In this document: positions 7,707 to 14,483 of the stretch, in pieces
How positions within the stretch are numbered: position 1 is the stretch's first letter
Layout of the letters: every line of letters begins with the position of its first letter
Source: Microbacterium terrisoli
GTDB taxonomy: Bacteria > Actinomycetota > Actinomycetes > Actinomycetales > Microbacteriaceae
Length of the DNA: 64,000 nt
Assembly (NCBI RefSeq): GCF_030866805.1
Contig: NZ_CP133019.1
Span: forward strand, 3,100,001-3,164,000
Direction: 5' to 3'
Translations under genes and position numbers: made by a program
The notes under the pieces: generated by a model
Databases searched by the model: none
Told to the model about the DNA's origin: nothing
What the model saw: the letters and a program-made list of their open reading frames with translations, nothing else

Positions 7707-8636
7707 TCAGGCGAAGCGCAGCGACCGGTCCAGGCGGGTGCGCACGTCGAAGATCTCGTTGCCGCCGATCTCGGGTGCGCCGCTCACTCCGCGGCGCAGC
7801 ACGTTCGCCAGTGCGCCGCGGGCCGCCAGCACCGTGCGCACGCCGCGCACCTTGCCGAGCTCCTCGACCGTCTGCACGACGTCGTCGTCGGGCAGGACGA
7901 CGATCGCGCCGCCGAAGCGCACGTGGGCGGCGCGGGAGATCGTGCGGATGCCGGCGATCAGGTCTGCGATCGGCGCTCCGGCCACGGCATCCCCCACCAG
8001 CTCCCCGCGACGCACCCGAACCGGTCCGCCGAGGTCTTCGGAGAGGATGCCGTACAGGCCGCTGGGCGCGAGCACGACGTGATCGACCTTCTCGTCGGGC
8101 TGACGGCCGGCGGCCACATCGTGCCACACCGTGTAACCCATGCCGAGCTCGGCGACGATGCGCGCGGTGGCCTCTTCGGCCAGGGCGTCGGCAAGCAGGC
8201 GCCGGATCTCGATCGGTGCACGGCGCACGAGTGCGGGGTCGTAGGGGTCGGGCAGGTCGACGCCGCGACCTGCCCACTCGCGGATCAGAGTGAGGAACTG
8301 CTCCCGACGCCTGCCACCCGGTTGACCGTGGGAGCGAGCGCGCGGTCGGTTGTCGGGGCGCGCGGTGGAGGCTCGCCAGCCGCTCCACTGCGCGGGCCTC
8401 GTCGCCGAAGAATCCGCCTCGAAGCCGTGCCCGCGATCGTAAGCGGCGCGGGCGTCGGCCGTGCCGACCAGCGTCCAGGCCTGCTGCACCTGGATGAACA
8501 CGGCCGCCTCGCCGCCGGTGTCGGGGTGGGTCTGGCGCAACCGCAGGCGATAGGCCTTGCGCAGCACCTCATCGTCGGCCGTGGGATCGACCCCGAGCAC
8601 GTCGTATGCCGACGCCGACAGCGGACTGTCGAACAC
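7707..8636 (-). CDS. J-domain protein with NERD-like C-terminal domain
   Basis: 309 residues. The N-terminus is a clear DnaJ J-domain: YDVLGVDPTADDEVLRKAY and the HPD motif (H37-D39) that stimulates Hsp70 ATPase. There is no Gly/Phe, zinc-finger or substrate domain of true DnaJ. After a basic linker (about 85-125), the C-terminal part contains EEATARIVAELGMGYTVWHDV and DHVVLAPSGLYGIL, which resembles the core of the NERD (nuclease-related) domain. The acidic/lysine catalytic end of NERD is not obvious (SED instead of ExK), so nuclease activity is doubtful. Start GTG 8636 has GAGAGGAGG six bases upstream, a strong ribosome binding site; an upstream in-frame start is not needed. Role unknown. 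Confidence 0.75.
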   Translation of the reverse strand: MFDSPLSASAYDVLGVDPTADDEVLRKAYRLRLRQTHPDTGGEAAVFIQVQQAWTLVGTADARAAYDRGHGFEADSSATRPAQWSGWRASTARPDNRPRARSHGQPGGRRREQFLTLIREWAGRGVDLPDPYDPALVRRAPIEIRRLLADALAEEATARIVAELGMGYTVWHDVAAGRQPDEKVDHVVLAPSGLYGILSEDLGGPVRVRRGELVGDAVAGAPIADLIAGIRTISRAAHVRFGGAIVVLPDDDVVQTVEELGKVRGVRTVLAARGALANVLRRGVSGAPEIGGNEIFDVRTRLDRSLRFA

Positions 8637-8653
8637 TGCGCCTCCTCTCACGC

Positions 8654-8693
8654 CGAAGCGGCCACCCCGGCCGGAACCAGGGTAGCCGCTTCG
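8654..8693 (-). terminator. Hairpin after the beta-helix gene
   Basis: Perfect 9-bp arms CGAAGCGGC (8654-8662) and GCCGCTTCG (8685-8693) lie between the stop of the beta-helix gene and the J-domain gene. No T-run follows on the minus strand. It may be a transcription terminator or attenuating stem for the upstream gene. Confidence 0.35.
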
Positions 8694-8715
8694 TGTTTCA
8701 GAGGCTGTCAGCCAG

Positions 8716-9801
8716 TCACTCGAAGTGAACCGACGCACCGCCGGCAGTGACTGTGATGTCGTTCCTGGCGATGACCGGAGTGTCCGGGCCCTGCGTCCAG
8801 ATGCCGTAGAACTGGTTGCTGATCGTGTTGCGAGTGACAACCGTGTTCACGTTCTTCTGGCCCAGGTCGGCCGGAATCACCCGCGAGCTGACCTCGACGC
8901 CGATCGTGTGCTCGGCCATCCAGTTGTTTCCGGAGAGGACGTTGCGGGTGACCGTGACGTTCTTCGTCATCGAACCGGCAGCGGCAGCGTGCACGATCGC
9001 ACCGGCCTCACCGGAGTCGGTGACGGTGTTGCGACTGATCATGATGTTGCTGACGACGCTGTTCACACCGTTGCTCTGCGCCACGATGCCGCCGACGTTT
9101 CCGGCATCCCCGGTGGTGCCGTGGATCGTGTTGCGGGTGATGGTGACGTCATTGACGGTGTTGCCGGTGTTGAACGCCGACACGACGATGGCGCAGCCCG
9201 CGTAATTGGCCCACAGCGTGTTGCGGCTGACCATCACATCGCTGACCGGAACGTTCTCGGCGTATGTCGGCAGGCCGACGACGCGACCAGGATCGAAGGG
9301 CCCGTTGTCCATGACGCCGATGCCGCCGCGCCCGTTATCGTACACGGTGTTGCGGCTGACCGTGGCGTGCGACACTCCGAACAGGCTGATGGCGAACGCC
9401 TGGTCGAGCTGACCGGCCGCGGGCGGAGTTCCGGGCGGGGTCGGCGCCGCCGGGGCATGGAACCCGTTGTGGGCGACCGTCGAGTTGATGACCGTGAAGT
9501 CGGTCGTGTGCTCAGCGAGGATGCCGGCCGCGTTCGCACCGGTCACCTTCACACCGTTGATCGTGACGTTCGCGACATCCACATAGACGCCAACGTCGCA
9601 GCCGGCCGCATCCACGGTCGTGTTCTTGATCGTCTGCCCCTGATGGGCGACCACCGCCGCGGTGAAGCCCGAGTCCCCGGCCATCTGACAGCCGGTGTCG
9701 GCGACCGCCGCTCCTGCTCCCATGATGCCCAGAGCACCGATCGTGGCCGCGGCGGCCAGTCCCGTCACCGTCCGCAGTCCCCAGCTCACTGATGTCTTCA
9801 T
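8716..9801 (-). CDS. Secreted right-handed parallel beta-helix repeat protein
   Basis: 361 residues with a Sec signal peptide (basic MKTSVSWGLR, hydrophobic core, AxA cleavage near AVADTG, about residue 35). The mature part is a run of beta-helix coils marked by repeated asparagine-ladder turns such as VSRNTVYDN, VSRNTLWAN, ITRNTIHGT, ISRNTVTDS, VTRNVLSGN and VTRNTISNQ at intervals of about 22-35 residues. This is the pattern of NosD/pectate-lyase-like parallel beta-helices that bind or cleave polysaccharide. No catalytic residue set could be picked, so enzyme activity is unproven. Start ATG 9801 has AGAGGGA upstream. The protein is likely released from the cell or held loosely at the wall. 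Confidence 0.85.
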   Translation of the reverse strand: MKTSVSWGLRTVTGLAAAATIGALGIMGAGAAVADTGCQMAGDSGFTAAVVAHQGQTIKNTTVDAAGCDVGVYVDVANVTINGVKVTGANAAGILAEHTTDFTVINSTVAHNGFHAPAAPTPPGTPPAAGQLDQAFAISLFGVSHATVSRNTVYDNGRGGIGVMDNGPFDPGRVVGLPTYAENVPVSDVMVSRNTLWANYAGCAIVVSAFNTGNTVNDVTITRNTIHGTTGDAGNVGGIVAQSNGVNSVVSNIMISRNTVTDSGEAGAIVHAAAAGSMTKNVTVTRNVLSGNNWMAEHTIGVEVSSRVIPADLGQKNVNTVVTRNTISNQFYGIWTQGPDTPVIARNDITVTAGGASVHFE

Positions 9802-10024
9802 CAGTCCCTCTTCCGTTGTATCCCCAATAGGTCGGCACCGGCTCAGCCGGGCGACGTAGGCGATCAACGTCGGCGTCGAGCGGCGGACACGCGCAAGGCG
9901 CGTTCGCCGGTGTCGTCGCTGCGCACTCGACACGAAGTCCCCAGAACGCAGACACCTGAGTCTAGCCCCGCGCCAGGCCGCCGCGACAGGGGTCCGTGTC
10001 AGACTTTCGCAGCGCGCCCGGTGC

Positions 10025-11095
10025 TCAGCCCCAGAGCGGCAAGGAGGGAGTGTGCTCGAATGCCGCGGCAACCATCTCGGGCGTCACGGCGTCGATCGCG
10101 GCGGGGCTCCATTTCGGGTTGCGATCCTTGTCGACCAGCTGCGCACGGATGCCCTCGACCAGATCGGGCTGCGTCCGCCCGAACCACATCACCAGGCCGT
10201 AATCCTGGACGAGATCGGCCCGCAGGTCGGGCAGGACTCGCGCGCGGCGGACGGCTTCGAGCGTCACGGCCATTCCGGTCGGCGAGAGCGCGTCCATCAC
10301 GTCGGCGGTGGCCGATGCCTCCGGCTCGGGCCGCGCGCGCAGCCTGCGCACGACCTCGTCGATCGTGTCGGCACTGAACGCGTCGTCGATCCACGGGCGC
10401 GCGGCCTGAAGCCGCGACGGCTCGGGAGCCTGGTCGAACAACTGCACGGTGCCGGTGGGAGTCGGCGAATCGGTGCGGGCCGCGAGTGCATCGCGCAGGT
10501 CGTCCAGGCGATCCGAGGGGACGACGTGATCGGCGAAGCCGGCATAGACCGCGTCCGCGGCATCCATCACCGTCCCGGTGACCCCGAGGTACTCGCCGAC
10601 GCGCCCGGGCGCGCGCGCCAGCAGCCACGTGCCGCCCACGTCGGGGGTGAAGCCGATGCGGGTCTCGGGCATTGCGAGTTTCGAGCGCTCGGTGACCACC
10701 CGGATGGCGGCATGGCAGGCAAGGCCGATTCCCCCGCCCATCGTGATGCCGTCGGCGAGCGCGACGATCGGCTTGGGGTACTCGGCGATGCGGGCGTTCA
10801 TCGCGTACTCGGCACGGAAGAACGCCGCCGTGTCGTCCGGATGGCCTGCCATGATCTGGTCGTACAGGCTGCGTACGTCTCCGCCTGCGCACAGCCCGCG
10901 CTCCCCGGCACCGTCGATGACGACCACCTCGACATCGCTGTCCTGGTCCCAATCGTCGAGCACGGCAGAGACCTGCCGGATCATATCGAGATCGAGCGCG
11001 TTGATCGCGCGCGGGCGGTTCAGCGTGATGCGCCCGAGCCTGTCGATCGTGCGGGAGATGACGGTGGGTTCGGGCGTTGCGGGCGACTCTGTCAC
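10025..11095 (-). CDS. Enoyl-CoA hydratase/isomerase family protein, probable 3-hydroxyisobutyryl-CoA hydrolase
   Basis: Crotonase-fold enzyme of 356 residues, the length of 3-hydroxyisobutyryl-CoA hydrolases rather than the shorter hydratases. The oxyanion-hole segment GLCAGGDVRSLY (69-78) and MPETRIGFTPDVGG (E144, D152) are diagnostic for this subgroup, which hydrolyses 3-hydroxyisobutyryl-CoA in valine breakdown. The start is GTG 11095 after GCGGGG; the frame stays open far upstream only because it is antisense to the ABC gene. It is divergent from the ABC exporter genes, with about 135 bp of shared upstream region. Confidence 0.85.
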   Translation of the reverse strand: MTESPATPEPTVISRTIDRLGRITLNRPRAINALDLDMIRQVSAVLDDWDQDSDVEVVVIDGAGERGLCAGGDVRSLYDQIMAGHPDDTAAFFRAEYAMNARIAEYPKPIVALADGITMGGGIGLACHAAIRVVTERSKLAMPETRIGFTPDVGGTWLLARAPGRVGEYLGVTGTVMDAADAVYAGFADHVVPSDRLDDLRDALAARTDSPTPTGTVQLFDQAPEPSRLQAARPWIDDAFSADTIDEVVRRLRARPEPEASATADVMDALSPTGMAVTLEAVRRARVLPDLRADLVQDYGLVMWFGRTQPDLVEGIRAQLVDKDRNPKWSPAAIDAVTPEMVAAAFEHTPSLPLWG

Positions 11096-11230
11096 CCCCG
11101 CAACGTTACCTGGGCGACGTCCAGGTCGCGATGCGTGCGCGGGCGCGAAAGAGCCACAGAATGTACCAGACGTAGAGCGGGTTTTCGGCCAAGATGGGAA
11201 CACAGCGCCCGCGATGGAGAGAGGTTCGGC

Positions 11231-12985
11231 ATGCCAGAAGGTCAGGTGCTCGAGTTCGCGGGGCTCTCGAAGCAATTCGGCTCGGTTCTCGCCGTCGACG
11301 GATTCACCGCACGGGTCGAGCCCGGCACCGTCACAGGCTTTCTCGGACCGAACGGCGCCGGCAAGACGACGACGTTGCGCATGCTGCTGGGCCTCGTGCG
11401 CCCCACCAGCGGCACCGCGACGATCGGCGGCGTGCCCTACAGCAAGCTCACGCAGCCGCTGCAGACCGTCGGCGCCGTGCTCGAGGCATCCAGCTTCCAC
11501 CCCGGCCGCACCGCCGCCGCCCACCTCGCCGTCTACGCGCACGCAGCCGGACTGCCCGCGACACGCGTCGACGATGCACTCGGTCTGGTCGGCCTGGCCG
11601 ACGTGGGGGGCCGCAAGGTCGGAGGATTCTCGCTCGGCATGCGCCAGCGGCTCGGTCTTGCCGGCGCGCTTCTGGGCGATCCGGGAGTGCTCGTGCTCGA
11701 CGAGCCGGTCAACGGCCTGGACCCCGAGGGCATCACGTGGATGCGCGGCCTGCTGCGCGAGCTCGCCCACCAGGGACGCACGATCTTCATGTCGTCTCAC
11801 CTGCTGGCCGAGGTGCAGCAGACGGTCGACCAGCTGCTGATCATCTCGCAAGGACGCATCGTGTACGCGGGAGCGCTCGAAGACCTCGCGGACGCATCGG
11901 AGTATGCGACGCTCGTCGACTCCCCCGACCGCGCCGCTCTCGAAACCGCGCTGCATGATGCGCAGGTGCCGTACGAGGTGCTGCGGTCCGGCCTGACGAT
12001 TCGCGGGGTGGATCCGACGGCGGTAGGGCGCACGGCCGCGGACGCGGGCGTGGCACTGTCGATGCTGCAGCGTCGGGGTCCGGCGCTCGAACAGGTCTTC
12101 TTCGAACTGGTCAGCGGCATGCGCGTGCACCCCTCCGCACAGGCCGGAGCGCCCGCGCCGGACTCGGGAGCACCGGCCGGCGCGCCCGCGCCGGACTCGG
12201 GAGCACAGGCCGGCGCCGGCCCTGCGGTGGCCGAAGCGGCGCCGGAGCCGGATGCCGCGGGCGACCACGCGGACAGCGCCGGTGCCGACGAGGAAGCGCC
12301 CGCTCAGGACCCGCCCGCACTGGTCGCCACCGCCGCCACCGGTGTCGTCGCCGTCAGAGACCGGCCGCAGCCGGATGAGGCTGAGGCCGAGCCCGATCGC
12401 GCGGCCGCTCGGGCGCAGACGCCCGCCGAGACCCGGCCTCCGGGCGGCGGATTCGCCGTCGCGTCGACCGGCGTGATCGACATCATCCCGGCGCCAGAGG
12501 CGAAGCCGGAGCCGGAGCCGGCAACCGAGGCCGAGGCCGAGCCGGCAGGCGAAGACACACCGGCACCGGCAGAGGAGACCGTCGCTCCCTCGATGCAGCC
12601 CCAGCCGCCCACCGGCCCACGAGAGTGGAACCCGCCGACCGACTGGTGGGCACCGGCAGCGCCGGCGATCAAGCCCGAGATGTTCTCGAGCACGGCGGCG
12701 CCCGACGATGCCACGACCCCGACGATCGGCGACGACGACATCGACGACATCGCCGGTGAACCGGACCACCTCAACGACGACGTTCCGCACGAGCAGAAGA
12801 CGGACTCCGACATCGCCGCCGACGCGTTCTTCCACGCGTTCGACGACGGGAGCACCGGCGAAAGCGATGCGTCCACCGCCGCATCCACCGACGACACCCC
12901 CGCAGAAGCCGCCGCAGCAGAAGACGCCGCGGACGAGGCATCCACCCACGATGCGTCCGACCACGATGGAGGGGAGTCGCGATGA
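11231..12985 (+). CDS. ABC transporter ATP-binding protein with long disordered acidic C-terminal tail
   Basis: 584 residues. The first ~300 form a drug-exporter-type ABC ATPase: Walker A GPNGAGKT (39-46), a signature of FSLGMRQR (133-140), Walker B VLVLDEP (153-159), the switch histidine in SSHLL, and the C-terminal EQVFFELVSG typical of DrrA-like subunits. The remaining ~280 residues are rich in Ala, Pro, Glu and Asp, include a 33-bp in-phase duplication (APAPDSGAPAG-type repeat), and are probably disordered. Start ATG 11231 follows GAGAGAGG. The stop overlaps the permease start by 4 bp. The tail is unusual for this family; its composition is similar in GC to the rest of the gene. Confidence 0.85.
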   Translation: MPEGQVLEFAGLSKQFGSVLAVDGFTARVEPGTVTGFLGPNGAGKTTTLRMLLGLVRPTSGTATIGGVPYSKLTQPLQTVGAVLEASSFHPGRTAAAHLAVYAHAAGLPATRVDDALGLVGLADVGGRKVGGFSLGMRQRLGLAGALLGDPGVLVLDEPVNGLDPEGITWMRGLLRELAHQGRTIFMSSHLLAEVQQTVDQLLIISQGRIVYAGALEDLADASEYATLVDSPDRAALETALHDAQVPYEVLRSGLTIRGVDPTAVGRTAADAGVALSMLQRRGPALEQVFFELVSGMRVHPSAQAGAPAPDSGAPAGAPAPDSGAQAGAGPAVAEAAPEPDAAGDHADSAGADEEAPAQDPPALVATAATGVVAVRDRPQPDEAEAEPDRAAARAQTPAETRPPGGGFAVASTGVIDIIPAPEAKPEPEPATEAEAEPAGEDTPAPAEETVAPSMQPQPPTGPREWNPPTDWWAPAAPAIKPEMFSSTAAPDDATTPTIGDDDIDDIAGEPDHLNDDVPHEQKTDSDIAADAFFHAFDDGSTGESDASTAASTDDTPAEAAAAEDAADEASTHDASDHDGGESR

Positions 12986-13809
12986 GCCTGAGCGCCGCCA
13001 CCCGGGCCGAGACGACGAAGCTGTTCACCACCGCGATGTGGTGGGTGCTCGGACTGATCCTTCTCGTGTACATCGGCATGACCGCGGCCGGTCTCGGATT
13101 CGTGTTCGCTGCCACCGCGGCCGGTGCGCTGCCAGGGCAGGAAGGGGGCGGCCATGTGCCCACGACGGGCCTCGCCTCGGTCCTGTACAGCCTGGCGTCC
13201 ACCATCGGCTACGTCTTCCCGCTGCTGATCGGCACCCTGATGGTGACGGCCGAGTTCCGTCACAAGACGCTGACTCCGACGTTCCTCGCAACTCCGCGCC
13301 GCGGTGTGGTGCTCAGTGCGAAGTCACTGGTGGGCATCGGCATCGGCGTGCTGTACGCGATCGTGGCCCTGATCGCCACGGTGGGACCCGCGGCCGGATT
13401 CCTGGCAGGGTTCGGACAGGATGCCGAGTTGGGCGCCCCGGAGACCTGGGCCATGTTCGGCCGCATCGTGATCGCGTTCGCCCTGTGGGTGCTGATCGGC
13501 ATCGGTGTGGGCGCCCTGGTACGCAACCAGGTCGCCGCCGTGGTCGTCGTGCTCGCCTTCACCCAGTTCGTCGAACCGATCGGACGGGTGGCGGCGGCAT
13601 TCGTCGAGAACCTCGACAAGGTCATGCAGTTCCTGCCGGGAGCCGCGAGTGATGCACTCGTGGGCAGCAGCGTCTACACCGCGATGAGCGCCAGCGGAAC
13701 GGGCTCGGCCCATCTGGAATGGTGGGGCGGCGGGGTCGTTCTGCTGGCGTACGCGATCGTGCTGCTGGTGCTCGGATATCTCACCAGCTGGCGTCGCGAC
13801 GTGGAGTGA
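12982..13809 (+). CDS. ABC transporter permease
   Basis: Membrane partner of the preceding ATPase, 275 residues with about six hydrophobic segments: one near residues 13-43, a pair around 60-85, then spans near 111-140, 150-175, 180-205 and 240-265. The layout matches ABC-2-type permeases that work with DrrA-like ATPases in export of drugs, lipids or small molecules. Translation is coupled to the ATPase through an ATGA overlap. No substrate can be inferred from sequence. Confidence 0.82.
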   Translation: MSLSAATRAETTKLFTTAMWWVLGLILLVYIGMTAAGLGFVFAATAAGALPGQEGGGHVPTTGLASVLYSLASTIGYVFPLLIGTLMVTAEFRHKTLTPTFLATPRRGVVLSAKSLVGIGIGVLYAIVALIATVGPAAGFLAGFGQDAELGAPETWAMFGRIVIAFALWVLIGIGVGALVRNQVAAVVVVLAFTQFVEPIGRVAAAFVENLDKVMQFLPGAASDALVGSSVYTAMSASGTGSAHLEWWGGGVVLLAYAIVLLVLGYLTSWRRDVE

Positions 13810-13818
13810 GCGCGCCGC

Positions 13819-14259
13819 TCAGGCAGTCGCCGGGCGTGGCTTGGCCGCACGCGCTTTGCGGCCGGGCCGCTCGGCGACGATGTCGGCGACGTCTTCGAGC
13901 TCTTCGCCGGCATCCATGCGCAGCGCCTTGACGAGGGCGATCCCGTGGCGCGTGGTCAGGATGACGCGCTGGAACTCCTCGTGCCCCTCGAGATCGATCA
14001 CCACGCTCGGCCTGCGACGGCGGATGATCGCGAAGTCACGGCCGCCGGCCGACTTCCAGGTGCCCATCGCCACCGCGGACGGGATGTAGGTGCCCGGGTC
14101 GGGAACCCCGCGCAACCAGGTCCACGCGTCGTCGGTGAGCTGCACCTTGACGATGCACGACCGATCGATCTGCAGCTTGTGTCGGCGGAAGGCGAGGGTG
14201 CGCTCGGTGAACGACAGCACGACCTCGAGCGCGGTCGAGTCCAAAAGCAGCGTCACCAT
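13819..14259 (-). CDS. Conserved hypothetical protein
   Basis: 146 residues, cytoplasmic, without recognised motif. The N-terminal half is beta-rich (MVTLLLDSTALEVVL, AFRRHKLQIDRSCIVKVQL, GGRDFAIIRRRRPSVVIDL), reminiscent of bacterial PH-like folds, and the C-terminal end is Lys/Arg/Ala-rich. The PH-like idea is only a guess from strand pattern. I start at ATG 14259, preceded by GGAGAC; a longer version from 14319 lacks a ribosome binding site. It converges with the ABC permease gene and is back-to-back with the F420 locus. Confidence 0.65.
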   Translation of the reverse strand: MVTLLLDSTALEVVLSFTERTLAFRRHKLQIDRSCIVKVQLTDDAWTWLRGVPDPGTYIPSAVAMGTWKSAGGRDFAIIRRRRPSVVIDLEGHEEFQRVILTTRHGIALVKALRMDAGEELEDVADIVAERPGRKARAAKPRPATA

Positions 14260-14334
14260 GTCTCCAGTGTGCCAGCGCCGGGGCGCGGCATCCCGCCGAT
14301 TTTGCTCACAGTGGCGCAACGATCGCCGCCTCCC

Positions 14335-14362
14335 CCTGCCGTCCCCTGCCGTCCCCTGCCGT
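14335..14362. repeat. Short 10-bp tandem repeat
   Basis: Nearly three copies of the 10-bp unit CCCCTGCCGT follow each other directly next to the palindrome cluster. This is probably slippage-derived. No function is visible. Confidence 0.6.
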
Positions 14363-14442
14363 CGAGATCATATGACTTCATCGGCGACACATCGATTTGA
14401 CGTCAAATGCATGTGTCGGTGTCGAGATCACATGATTTCGAC
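14361..14442. promoter_or_regulatory. Cluster of three palindromic sites upstream of fbiC
   Basis: Three related AT-rich elements stand out from the GC-rich surroundings. Two copies of GTCGAGATCAYATGAYTTC begin exactly 60 bp apart (14361 and 14421). The second is an almost perfect palindrome through 14442. Between them (14385-14418) is a 34-bp perfect-armed palindrome: CGACACAT, CG, ATTTGAC meeting GTCAAAT, GC, ATGTGTCG. Fifty to 120 bp upstream of fbiC, this could be a multi-site operator, or a small repetitive element. Confidence 0.5.
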
Positions 14443-14483
14443 GCGCGGCGGCCCGCCCGCCGGGCGGATGCGAGACTGGGACG

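Noticed and set aside
11096..11230. Additional small genes in the divergent region between the CoA hydrolase and the ABC genes
   Set aside because: No frame with a start and ribosome binding site and protein-like composition was found. It is treated as promoter DNA.
10025..12964. Very long minus-strand open frame antisense to the ABC ATPase gene
   Set aside because: Only the last part (from 11095) is the enoyl-CoA hydratase family gene. The rest is an Arg/Gly-rich antisense reading of a GC-rich, low-complexity coding sequence.
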